A DNA stretch of 9,324 nt from positions 1 through 9,324 of the forward strand of contig JAEUMC010000774.1 in NCBI GenBank assembly GCA_016793415.1. Reading direction: 5' to 3'. The notes beneath the pieces are model-generated. The model did not search any database and was not told the DNA's origin. It was given only the letters and a program-made list of their open reading frames with translations. The position numbers and the translations under genes were made by a program. This DNA comes from Devosia sp. (GTDB taxonomy: Bacteria; Pseudomonadota; Alphaproteobacteria; Rhizobiales; Devosiaceae). Of the stretch, positions 1 through 6,012 are shown one piece after another (within the stretch, counting starts at the first letter, position 1; each line of letters starts with the position of its first letter).

Positions 1-463
1 CCTGTTCCAGCACATAGTGCTCGGGCTCGAACCAGGCGGCGAACCGCTCGAGCCCGGACGCATCGGCGACAGCCTTGAAGCGCAGGAACGCCTTCAGCTT
101 GTGCGCATCGCGCCGTACCGCCGAGACCCGCCGGTCAAGCCGGCCGACATCGGGGTCCGAGCGTGCCTCCATCAGCCCCCTGTCCTTCTGCAGCCGCCAC
201 AGCAGCCGATAAAGCAGCGCGAAGCGTTCGGGATCGCTGTGGCAGATGCCGGCTTCGGCCCAATCGATGAAGCGCTGCGGCACCACGCCGACCATTCGTT
301 CGGTCACCTGCTCGAGGGCTTGTTCGGTCACGAACAGGTCCTCAGGCGTCGTGGGGTCGCGCCACACCACTTCGTCGGGCGGCACCGCCTCGAGCAGCAG
401 CCGCCGCGCCGCTGCCCGCCACTCGTCGAAATCGTTGAGCGCCGCAAGTCGCACCGAACGCAT
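1..463 (-). CDS. DUF4130 (TIGR03915-type) DNA-metabolism protein, possibly the N-terminal part of a UdgX-type protein; 3' end cut by window edge
   Basis: The first 154 residues are visible and the rest lies beyond base 1. They read as the family known as the obligate partner of a radical SAM protein (SAM_7_link / DUF4130). Recognisable stretches are VVWRDPT near residues 32-38, a Leu/Arg-rich helix with FALLYRLLWRL at 81-91, the segment AHKLKAFLRFK at 120-130, and AAWFEPEHYVLEQ at 142-154. In many genomes this domain is fused to a C-terminal uracil-DNA glycosylase-like (UdgX) domain; whether that is so here cannot be seen. The ATG start is set by a one-base TGATG overlap with the stop of the upstream radical SAM gene and by a GGAG Shine-Dalgarno sequence (472-475) 8 nt upstream, so translation is probably coupled. 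It would share that gene's LexA-controlled transcript. The biochemical role is not established; DNA repair or modification is inferred from family association and operon context. Confidence 0.85.
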   Translation of the reverse strand, partial: MRSVRLAALNDFDEWRAAARRLLLEAVPPDEVVWRDPTTPEDLFVTEQALEQVTERMVGVVPQRFIDWAEAGICHSDPERFALLYRLLWRLQKDRGLMEARSDPDVGRLDRRVSAVRRDAHKLKAFLRFKAVADASGLERFAAWFEPEHYVLEQ

Positions 464-1704
464 CAGAACAGCTCCAGCTGTTTTGGCGGCGGCGCGAGCT
501 TGCCCCTGAGTCTGGAATCGTCGGTCAGCCTGCCGGGCGACCAGTCGGCCGCCTCGACGAACGGTCGCACCTTGTCGATCGAGCCGGCCATCCGCGCCAG
601 ATCCCTCAGGGTCAGCCGATGCTGCCGGCGCGAGCTGAGGATGCGGTCGACCACGCTGACCCCCAGCCCCGGCACCCGCAGCAGCAGCTCGCGGGCCGCC
701 CGGTTGACATCGACCGGGAACTGCCCGCGATGCGCCAGCGCCCACGCGAGCTTGGGGTCGAGCTGCAGGTCGAGCAGCCCGTCCGCGCCACCCGAGACGA
801 TCTCATCGACCTCGAAGCCGTAGAAGCGGATCAGCCAGTCGGCCTGGTAGAGCCGGTGCTCGCGCAACAGCGGCGGCGGCGCCAGTGGCAGCTTCGAGCT
901 CGCATCGGGGATCGGCGAGAAGGCCGAATAGTAGACGCGCTTCAGCCCATAGCCCGAATAGAGGGCGGCGCTTCGGCCCAGAATGGTCGCGTCGGTGGCG
1001 CGGTCGGCGCCGATGATCATCTGCGTCGATTGGCCGGCCGGCGCCAGCTTCGTCGGCTTGTGCTTGCCCTCGAGCTTGCCGTCGGGGCGGCTTTCCTCGC
1101 GCTTGAATTCGATATGCGCCATCGCGGTGCGGATGGCGCTTGGCTTCTTCTCGGGCGCCAGCGTCTCGAGGCTCACATCGGTGGGCAGTTCGATATTGGT
1201 CGACAGCCGATCGGCATGGAGCCCCGCCTCGGCCAGCAACTCCGGCGCCGCATTGGGGATCACCTTGAGGTGGATGTAGCCACCGAACCGGTGCGTCTCG
1301 CGCAGGGTCCGCGCCACCCGCACCATCTCCTCCATGGTGTAGTCCGGCGAGCGGATGATGCCCGACGAGAGGAACAGCCCCTCGATGTAGTTGCGCTTGT
1401 AGAAATCGAGCGTCAGCCCGACCACTTCCTCCACCGAGAAGCGGGCGCGCGGCACATTGGAGGAGGAGCGGTTGACGCAATAGCTGCAGTCATAGACGCA
1501 GAAATTGGTCAGCAGCACCTTGAGCAGCGAGATGCAGCGGCCATCCGGCGCATAGGAGTGGCAGATGCCGCTGCCCTCGGTCGAACCGATGCCACCAGTG
1601 GCAAGGCTCGAGCGTTTCACCGAGCCGCTGGAGGCGCAGGAGGCATCGTATTTCGCTGCATCCGACAGGATCGACAACTTTCGTTTGAGGGTCAGCCGAG
1701 TCAT
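463..1704 (-). CDS. radical SAM protein of the DNA repair/modification family TIGR03916 (rSAM_link_UDG)
   Basis: This 413-residue protein has the radical SAM cluster motif CX3CX2C at Cys69, Cys73 and Cys76 (within TNFCVYDCSYCVNR), which would hold a [4Fe-4S] cluster for reductive cleavage of S-adenosylmethionine. The N-terminus has the family hallmark DAAKYDASCASSG (residues 15-27), followed by ICHSYAPDGRC (47-57) just before the cluster loop. The C-terminal part has a helix-hairpin-helix DNA-binding motif around 337-375, with the hairpin RVPGLGV at 343-349. Length is typical for the family (about 400 aa). Family members almost always occur with a DUF4130/UDG-linked protein, which is the next gene here. 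The substrate and reaction are unknown; cytoplasmic action on DNA is an inference from the helix-hairpin-helix and the partner. The ATG at 1704 is chosen because family conservation begins within the first 15 residues. There is no good Shine-Dalgarno sequence, and a LexA box ends 2 nt upstream, pointing to SOS induction. Confidence 0.93.
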   Translation of the reverse strand: MTRLTLKRKLSILSDAAKYDASCASSGSVKRSSLATGGIGSTEGSGICHSYAPDGRCISLLKVLLTNFCVYDCSYCVNRSSSNVPRARFSVEEVVGLTLDFYKRNYIEGLFLSSGIIRSPDYTMEEMVRVARTLRETHRFGGYIHLKVIPNAAPELLAEAGLHADRLSTNIELPTDVSLETLAPEKKPSAIRTAMAHIEFKREESRPDGKLEGKHKPTKLAPAGQSTQMIIGADRATDATILGRSAALYSGYGLKRVYYSAFSPIPDASSKLPLAPPPLLREHRLYQADWLIRFYGFEVDEIVSGGADGLLDLQLDPKLAWALAHRGQFPVDVNRAARELLLRVPGLGVSVVDRILSSRRQHRLTLRDLARMAGSIDKVRPFVEAADWSPGRLTDDSRLRGKLAPPPKQLELF

Positions 1705-1706
1705 TT

Positions 1707-1721
1707 GTTCACTTTATGTTC
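1707..1721 (-). promoter_or_regulatory. LexA (SOS) box, GTTC-N7-GTTC
   Basis: On the plus strand the sequence is GTTC ACTTTAT GTTC; on the strand of the radical SAM gene it reads GAAC ATAAAGT GAAC. This is an exact match to the direct-repeat LexA operator of Alphaproteobacteria (GTTC-N7-GTTC), which differs from the E. coli CTG-N10-CAG box. It ends only 2 nt before the ATG of the radical SAM gene, so bound LexA would cover the start-codon region and any promoter -10 element (CATAAA at 1718-1713 is a weak candidate). No convincing -35 was found at the right distance. Chance occurrence of the 8 fixed bases is possible, but the location in front of a DNA-repair-type operon argues for function. 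Confidence 0.75.
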
Positions 1722-1805
1722 GCACGACACCCTGCGCCCGAGGCTTTCTGCCGAGCAATGCCAAAAGACACATCAAACCACGATGTCGGAAACACCCTGA
1801 GCAGA

Positions 1806-1828
1806 ATTGTTCAGCATTGCTGGACAAT
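1806..1828. promoter_or_regulatory. 23-bp near-perfect palindrome, candidate operator for the dioxygenase gene
   Basis: The arms ATTGTTCAGCA (1806-1816) and TGCTGGACAAT (1818-1828) are inverted repeats matching at 10 of 11 positions around a single central T. The site lies 78 bp before the dioxygenase start codon and about 100 bp from the radical SAM start, within the divergent 201-bp spacer. The length and ATTG...CAAT ends resemble operators of dimeric regulators such as LysR- or MarR-type proteins, which often control aromatic ring-cleaving dioxygenases. No such regulator gene is in the window. A CTATCT at 1846-1851 resembles an alphaproteobacterial -10, but no -35 is correctly spaced, so the promoter is not called. 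Confidence 0.5.
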
Positions 1829-1894
1829 GCGTCGGCGCCGGGCTGCTATCTCGCTGCTCCGAGACGGCCTATCTGGTCTGCACGAGCTTTCATC

Positions 1895-1900
1895 AGGAGG
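1895..1900 (+). promoter_or_regulatory. Shine-Dalgarno sequence AGGAGG of the dioxygenase gene
   Basis: A perfect AGGAGG lies 5 nt before the ATG at 1906. It decides the start against the in-frame ATG at 1807, which would add 33 residues unrelated to the VOC fold. Confidence 0.9.
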
Positions 1901-1905
1901 TCCAC

Positions 1906-2856
1906 ATGACCCTCGAACTCAAAGGCATCCACCACCTCACCGCCATCACCGCCCAGGCGCAGCGCAACGTCGAGTTCTACACCCGCACCCTCGGCCTCAG
2001 GCTGATCAAGAAGACCGTCAACCAGGACGATGTCAGCGCCTACCACCTGTTCTATGGCGACGCGGTCGCTTCGCCCGGCGCCGACCTCACCTTCTTCGAT
2101 TGGCCGGCGGCACCCAACAAACGCGGCAATCACGAGGTGTCGCGCACCGGCCTGCGCGTCCATTCCGAGGCCGACCTTGGCTGGTGGAAAGAACACCTCA
2201 GTGAAAAGGACATCGCCTCTGGCAACATCAAGGAACGTGCCGGGCACCTGTCGCTCGATTTCGAGGATTTCGAAGGCCAGCGTTTCCGGCTGATCGCCGA
2301 TCCGAAATCGGCGCCGGCACATCCCTGGGCCGAGAGCCCGATCCCCGCCGAGCACCAGATCATCGGGCTGGGGCCGATCACCCTCGCCGTCCCCGATCTG
2401 CGCCGCTCCGAGCCGGTGCTGACCAAGGTGATGAACCTGCGCGAGGTCCGCTCCTATCCGGCACGCGAAAAGAACGGCGAGATCCACGTCTTCGAAATGG
2501 GTGAAGGCGGTGCCGCCGCCGAACTGCATGTCGAAGTGAATCCCAACCTGCCGCAGGCCCGCCAGGGCGCCGGCGGCGTGCACCATGTCGCCTTCCGCAC
2601 CCCTGACAAGGAAGAGTTCGACGAGTGGGTGAAGCGTACCGCTCAGTTCGGCGTCCGCTCGTCGGGTGAAGTCGAGCGCTTCTATTTCAAGTCGCTCTAC
2701 TTCCGTGAACCCAACGGCATCCTGTTCGAGATCGCCACCGATGGCCCCGGCTTCACTGCCGACGAACCGCTCGAGACCCTGGGCCAGCGCCTGGCGCTTC
2801 CACCATTCCTCGAGGGTCGTCGGGCCGAGATCGAAGCGGGGTTGAAGCCGCTGTAG
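1906..2856 (+). CDS. ring-cleaving dioxygenase, VOC family (PcpA/MhqO-like)
   Basis: This 316-residue cytosolic enzyme is a two-domain vicinal oxygen chelate (VOC/glyoxalase fold) protein. The first module begins with GIHHLTAITA (residues 7-16) and the second with GGVHHVAFRTPD (223-234). By comparison with the 2,6-dichlorohydroquinone 1,2-dioxygenase PcpA, the likely Fe(II) or Mn(II) ligands are His10, His227 and Glu275 (in GILFEIATDGPGF), all present. The family opens hydroquinone- or catechol-type rings with O2; MhqO-type relatives protect against quinones. The exact substrate cannot be read from sequence. The ATG at 1906 is preceded by a perfect AGGAGG (1895-1900) with 5-nt spacing, so the longer frame opening at 1807 is not used. 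The gene is monocistronic, divergent from the radical SAM operon, and may be controlled by the palindrome at 1806-1828. A hairpin follows the stop codon. Confidence 0.92.
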   Translation: MTLELKGIHHLTAITAQAQRNVEFYTRTLGLRLIKKTVNQDDVSAYHLFYGDAVASPGADLTFFDWPAAPNKRGNHEVSRTGLRVHSEADLGWWKEHLSEKDIASGNIKERAGHLSLDFEDFEGQRFRLIADPKSAPAHPWAESPIPAEHQIIGLGPITLAVPDLRRSEPVLTKVMNLREVRSYPAREKNGEIHVFEMGEGGAAAELHVEVNPNLPQARQGAGGVHHVAFRTPDKEEFDEWVKRTAQFGVRSSGEVERFYFKSLYFREPNGILFEIATDGPGFTADEPLETLGQRLALPPFLEGRRAEIEAGLKPL

Positions 2857-2864
2857 GACAAGCT

Positions 2865-2884
2865 CACCGGCCTCACCGCCGGTG
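2865..2884. terminator. hairpin just after the dioxygenase stop codon, possible terminator
   Basis: CACCGGC (2865-2871) and GCCGGTG (2878-2884) form a perfect 7-bp GC-rich stem with a 6-nt loop, starting 8 nt after the dioxygenase stop. No T-tract follows on either strand, so intrinsic termination would be inefficient; it may instead protect the 3' end. Confidence 0.4.
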
Positions 2885-2895
2885 CCCCAACAGGT

Positions 2896-2930
2896 CGAGC
2901 GCGGCTCCGACAGCAGCGGGGCCGCGCTCG
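2896..2930. terminator. long GC-rich hairpin between convergent genes, possible bidirectional terminator
   Basis: CGAGCGCGGC (2896-2905) and GCCGCGCTCG (2921-2930) pair perfectly over 10 bp. The stem can extend inward by a T-G wobble and two C-G pairs. It sits in the 99-bp spacer between two convergent genes, where a bidirectional terminator is expected. There is no T-run on either side, so this is a candidate only. Confidence 0.45.
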
Positions 2931-2955
2931 TAAGCGCCGTGGGGGGCTGGCGGCG

Positions 2956-5124
2956 CTATTGCTTGGGCGTCGCCTCGCTATCCGGGGCCAGCGACCGGGC
3001 CATGTCGATCAGCTGCATGAACTCGGCACGGTAACCATTCTCGTCCGCGCCGCGGCCGCCCTGGGCCAGCGAGCGGATATCGGCCCAGCTCATCTCGCCG
3101 TAGTTCGAGCCCTTGAGCTTCTGCCCGAAGGCCGCGACCGCCGCGGCGAAGCGCGAGTCCTCGGAGGCTTCAGCGAGGCTCGAGACCGCCTGGTTCTTGC
3201 CGATCGCCTGCTCGATCAGCTTGCTGGTCTCCTCGTCGGGTAGCTTGTAGCGCATCTTGAGGAAGCCGATCTCGCCATTGCCGGCAGCCTCGGTGGCATC
3301 CGAACTGTAGCGCAACGGATCGTTGAGTTCGGCGCCCGAGCCGACCGGGGTGATCTCATAGAGCGCCGTGACGGTGGTGCCCGCCCCGATCTCGCCGGCA
3401 TCGACCTTGTCGTTGTTGAAATCCTCGCGGTTCAGCGCCCGGGTCTCGTAGCCGATCAGCCGATACTCGCTGACCACCGCCGGGTTGAACTCGACCTGGA
3501 TCTTCACATCCTTGGCGATGGTTTCGAGCGTGCCGCCGGCATCTTCGACCAGCACCTTCTGGGCTTCCTTGAAGCTGTCGATGTAGCTGGCATTGCCGTT
3601 GCCGTTCTGCGCCAGCGCCTGCATCGTGTCGTCGCCCAGGTTCCCCTGGCCGAAGCCGAGCACCGACAGGAACACCCCGCCGTCGCGCTTGCCCTTGATA
3701 TAGGTCTTGAGATCCTCTGGATCGTCGATGCCGACATTGAAATCGCCATCGGTGGCAAGGATCACCCGGTTGACGCCGTCGGTCACCTTGTTCTGCTCGG
3801 CCAGCCGATAGGCAAGCTCGATGCCTTCGGCGCCGGCAGTCGAGCCACCGGCCGAGAGGTTCTCCAGCGCACCGATGATCTTTGCCTTCTCGGTCGCCTT
3901 GGTCGGCTCCAGCACCACGCCGGCCGAACCGGCATAGGCGACGATCGAGATGGTGTCGTTGGCCCCGAGCTGATCGACCAGGAGGGCGAACGCCCGCTTC
4001 AGCAGCGGCAGCTTGTCCGGCTCGTCCATCGACCCCGACGTGTCGATCAGGAACACCAGGTTCGACGGCTTGTCCTCGGTGACTGCGGGGACGTAGCCCT
4101 TGATGCCGATCTGGACGATCTGCGTCTTGCCGTTCCACGGCGTCGGGTACACCGACACCGTCGGCTTGAACGGCGTTGAGGCGTCGGTCGGAGCGGGGTA
4201 GTTGTAGTTGAAGTAGTTGATCAGTTCCTCGATGCGCACGGCATCGGGTTCCGGCACCCAGCCCTCGGTCAGCGAGCGGCGCACATAGGCGTAGGAGGCG
4301 GTGTCGACGTCGATCGAGAAGGTCGAGACCGGATCGGTCTTCACCACCTTGAGCGGCGATTCCGTGAACTTGGTGAACTCGTCACCGCTCGGCTCGGTCG
4401 GCTTGGCCAGCATCGCATCGGCGGGTGCCGGCGCGGCGATGAACGCTTCGTTCTGCACCACGCCGCCCGGAGCAGCCATCTGCTTGGGCGCCGCCATGCG
4501 CAATTCGGCCGTCGGCGCTGCCGGCATCACCGGAGGGGCCGCGTCCATCGCCATGCTGCTCTGCGGGGCAATATCATCTCGGATCACCAGGTCGGCCTCG
4601 CCTTCCGGCATGGCGGCCGCCAGGTTCGAGGTGCTGGCATCCGCTCCAGCAGTCGCCGGAGCTTCCTGCGCCGTCGTAGCCGCCGCAGCGACCGTGCCGC
4701 CGGCCTCCTGCTTTTCCAGCGCATCGGCGCGGCCGAGTTCCATCGGCACCGGTTCGGGCTGCGCCACCGGCTGATCGGCATCCTTGCTACTGACAGCCAC
4801 CGGCGGCACGCCGACCGGGGTGATGGCGGTGGTGGTGTAGAGCTGGTAGCCGAGCGGCAGCAGCAGCAGGGCGACAGCGGCGGTGCCGAGGCCGTAAGTG
4901 AGACGGTTGTCCATGGTCCAGGTTCCTTTCGCAGTGGCGAAGATGGACCTGAGACGCTGGGTGATCGGATTTCCTTGGGCCGCCCTTTTGGCGTTCGCCT
5001 GCTCGGCATCGAAGGCCAGCATCGCCGCGTCGAGCGCGCGGCGGCGCGCTGCCTCGGAGGGTGCCGGAGTGTGCGCCTGCTGCAGCGCCTTGAGCTTGTC
5101 GTCATCGTTCATGTGGTTGCTCAT
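2956..5124 (-). CDS. membrane-anchored von Willebrand factor A (VWA) domain protein, YfbK-like, with DUF3520 C-terminus
   Basis: The 722-residue protein has a clear domain order. Residues 1-75 are charged and predicted cytoplasmic. One transmembrane helix follows at about 77-96 (LGTAAVALLLLPLGYQL), then a low-complexity Ala/Pro linker at about 100-245. A vWF_N-type region lies at about 250-315 (STFSIDVDTASYAYVRRSL), the VWA domain at about 355-540, and a DUF3520-like region at about 545-720. The metal-ion-dependent adhesion site is intact: DTSGS at 361-365, Thr429 in GGSTAG and Asp459 in ATDGD. The bulk would be periplasmic. E. coli YfbK has the same vWF_N-VWA-DUF3520 order; here the N-terminus is a transmembrane anchor with a cytosolic tail. 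The start at 5124 overlaps the sigma gene's stop by 4 bp (ATGA) and has GAGGGGG (5130-5136) 5 nt upstream. Function is unknown. Co-translation with an ECF sigma factor suggests the cytosolic tail may act as an anti-sigma element (inference). Confidence 0.92.
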   Translation of the reverse strand: MSNHMNDDDKLKALQQAHTPAPSEAARRRALDAAMLAFDAEQANAKRAAQGNPITQRLRSIFATAKGTWTMDNRLTYGLGTAAVALLLLPLGYQLYTTTAITPVGVPPVAVSSKDADQPVAQPEPVPMELGRADALEKQEAGGTVAAAATTAQEAPATAGADASTSNLAAAMPEGEADLVIRDDIAPQSSMAMDAAPPVMPAAPTAELRMAAPKQMAAPGGVVQNEAFIAAPAPADAMLAKPTEPSGDEFTKFTESPLKVVKTDPVSTFSIDVDTASYAYVRRSLTEGWVPEPDAVRIEELINYFNYNYPAPTDASTPFKPTVSVYPTPWNGKTQIVQIGIKGYVPAVTEDKPSNLVFLIDTSGSMDEPDKLPLLKRAFALLVDQLGANDTISIVAYAGSAGVVLEPTKATEKAKIIGALENLSAGGSTAGAEGIELAYRLAEQNKVTDGVNRVILATDGDFNVGIDDPEDLKTYIKGKRDGGVFLSVLGFGQGNLGDDTMQALAQNGNGNASYIDSFKEAQKVLVEDAGGTLETIAKDVKIQVEFNPAVVSEYRLIGYETRALNREDFNNDKVDAGEIGAGTTVTALYEITPVGSGAELNDPLRYSSDATEAAGNGEIGFLKMRYKLPDEETSKLIEQAIGKNQAVSSLAEASEDSRFAAAVAAFGQKLKGSNYGEMSWADIRSLAQGGRGADENGYRAEFMQLIDMARSLAPDSEATPKQ

Positions 5125-5690
5125 AGGAGCCCCCTCAGGGTCTTTTTGGCTTCGTGGACGTGCCAGGAGACGGTGGCCTCCTTGCACCCCATGATCACGC
5201 CGGCTTCGGCGTGGCTCATCCCCTCCGCGTAAATCAGCAGCACTGCATCCCGTTGCTGTTCGGGAAGTCTGCGCACTGCGTTCCACAGCTCCCGCGAGGT
5301 CGCTGCGTCTTCCTGCTCGGGCAGGTATTCGTCCGGCGCCACCTCGGCATAGCGATCGGCATTGCGCCCGCGCCGGCTCTTCGCCCGCTGCATGTCGCGC
5401 ACCGCGTTGAGCGTCACGCGGTAGAGCCAGCTGGTGAATGCCGAACGTCCGTCGAAACTCTTCAGCACCGAGGCGAGCTTGATGCACACCTCCTGCGCCA
5501 CATCCTCGGCATCCGACACCTTGCCGCACCATTTGCACGCTGTGCGAAAGATGAAATCGTAATGCCGCTCGACCAGCTCGCCGAAGGCATGTCGATCACC
5601 GCCGACCGCCCGCGCGATCAGCGTTTCATCGGCGGTGGGGGCGTCAAGCACCCCGCTATTGATGAATTCAGGCGTCAAGGACCGTAGCAC
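5121..5690 (-). CDS. ECF-type RNA polymerase sigma factor (sigma-70 family)
   Basis: The 189-residue product contains only sigma regions 2 and 4, as in extracytoplasmic-function sigma factors. Region 2 covers about residues 25-100, with the core-binding stretch DAEDVAQEVCIKLASVLKSF and the -10-recognition stretch SAFTSWLYRVTLNAVRD. Region 4 covers about 140-189, with LPEQQRDAVLLIYAEGMSHA and the helix-turn-helix VIMGCKEATVSWHVHEAKKT, which would contact the -35 element. It directs core RNA polymerase to a small regulon. The stop overlaps the VWA gene start as ATGA, so the two are translationally coupled. The start is uncertain: the frame opens after a TGA with GTG at 5690, and no good Shine-Dalgarno sequence is visible. 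GTG at 5651 is an alternative that would begin just before the conserved ADETLIARAV segment. Trp74-type family subgrouping was not attempted, and no self-recognised ECF promoter was identified upstream. Confidence 0.93.
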   Translation of the reverse strand: MLRSLTPEFINSGVLDAPTADETLIARAVGGDRHAFGELVERHYDFIFRTACKWCGKVSDAEDVAQEVCIKLASVLKSFDGRSAFTSWLYRVTLNAVRDMQRAKSRRGRNADRYAEVAPDEYLPEQEDAATSRELWNAVRRLPEQQRDAVLLIYAEGMSHAEAGVIMGCKEATVSWHVHEAKKTLRGLL

Positions 5691-6012
5691 CTGTGTGAGC
5701 TTTCAGTCGGTGTTCTAGGGGTAAGACGATGAACGCCGGCTGATCCTTGGGGTGGGGGTGAGGATTTTTCTCGCGAAGTTCGGAGCATGTGGCCACCCCC
5801 ACCCTTGATCCCTCCCCACAAGGGGGAGGGAAACGCAAGAACTGAGACAGTGCAGCTATCGCCTCCCTCCCCCTTGTGGGGAGGGTAGCGCAGCTAGGCG
5901 AAGCCGTAGCGAAGCCAGGGTGGGGGTGGCCACACGCACCGATGCCCCCCCGCAACCACACGCCGCACCTCCTGCTCTTGCGGCGAGCGCACCGGAGGGC
6001 TAACCCATCCCT
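5691..6012. other. 322-bp spacer between the sigma factor gene and the small membrane-protein gene
   Basis: The nested inverted repeat (5788-5934) fills nearly half of this divergent spacer. An extra GGGTGGGGGTG at 5750-5760 repeats part of the outer arm and may be a remnant of a second element. I found no convincing sigma-70 promoter for the sigma factor gene (TAGAAC at 5717-5712 on the minus strand lacks a -35) and no tRNA or small RNA signature. Towards the right, TTGCGG (5978-5983) and CTAACC (6000-6005), 16 bp apart, form only a weak promoter for the small gene. Confidence 0.5.
5788..5934. repeat. 147-bp nested inverted repeat (GC-rich intergenic palindromic element, REP/MITE-like)
   Basis: The outer arms match perfectly over 18 bp: 5788-5805 (TGTGGCCACCCCCACCCT) and 5917-5934. 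The inner arms match perfectly over 21 bp: 5810-5830, with core CCCTCCCCACAAGGGGGAGG, and 5865-5885. Each inner arm is itself a short hairpin (CCCTCCCC against GGGGAGGG). The arms are separated by 4 nt on the left but 31 nt on the right. That right-hand spacer carries a direct repeat GCGAAGCC at 5898-5905 and 5909-5916. The central loop is 34 nt (5831-5864). Similar CCCTCCCCC-TTGTGGGG intergenic repeats are common in many alphaproteobacterial genomes, which is recall and not a search result. It contains no plausible gene. As RNA it could fold on either strand and may help terminate or stabilise flanking transcripts. Confidence 0.8.

Noticed and set aside
619..1800. Open frame of 393 codons on the plus strand opposite the radical SAM gene
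   Set aside because: It is an antisense shadow of high-GC coding DNA: composition is dominated by Arg/Gln/Ala/His, there is no domain, and the opposite strand has a clear family match with its catalytic cysteines.
1806..1828. The 23-bp palindrome as a second LexA box
   Set aside because: It contains one GTTC but no second GTTC 7 nt away. Its structure is an inverted repeat, unlike the direct-repeat LexA site.
1807..1905. Longer dioxygenase start at 1807
   Set aside because: It would put the candidate operator inside the coding region. The perfect AGGAGG before 1906 and the family N-terminus both support the shorter form.
1846..2586. Open frame of 246 codons on the minus strand opposite the dioxygenase gene
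   Set aside because: It is a shadow of the dioxygenase, crosses that gene's promoter and Shine-Dalgarno sequence, and has no recognisable motif.
5125..5538. N-terminal extension of the VWA protein by 138 residues to an upstream start
   Set aside because: The extension overlaps the sigma factor gene in another frame and shows no domain. The ATG at 5124 has a Shine-Dalgarno sequence and the ATGA coupling typical of operons.
5788..5934. CRISPR array or tRNA-like structure
   Set aside because: There are only paired inverted arms, no regularly spaced direct repeats with unique spacers, and no cloverleaf or T-loop consensus.
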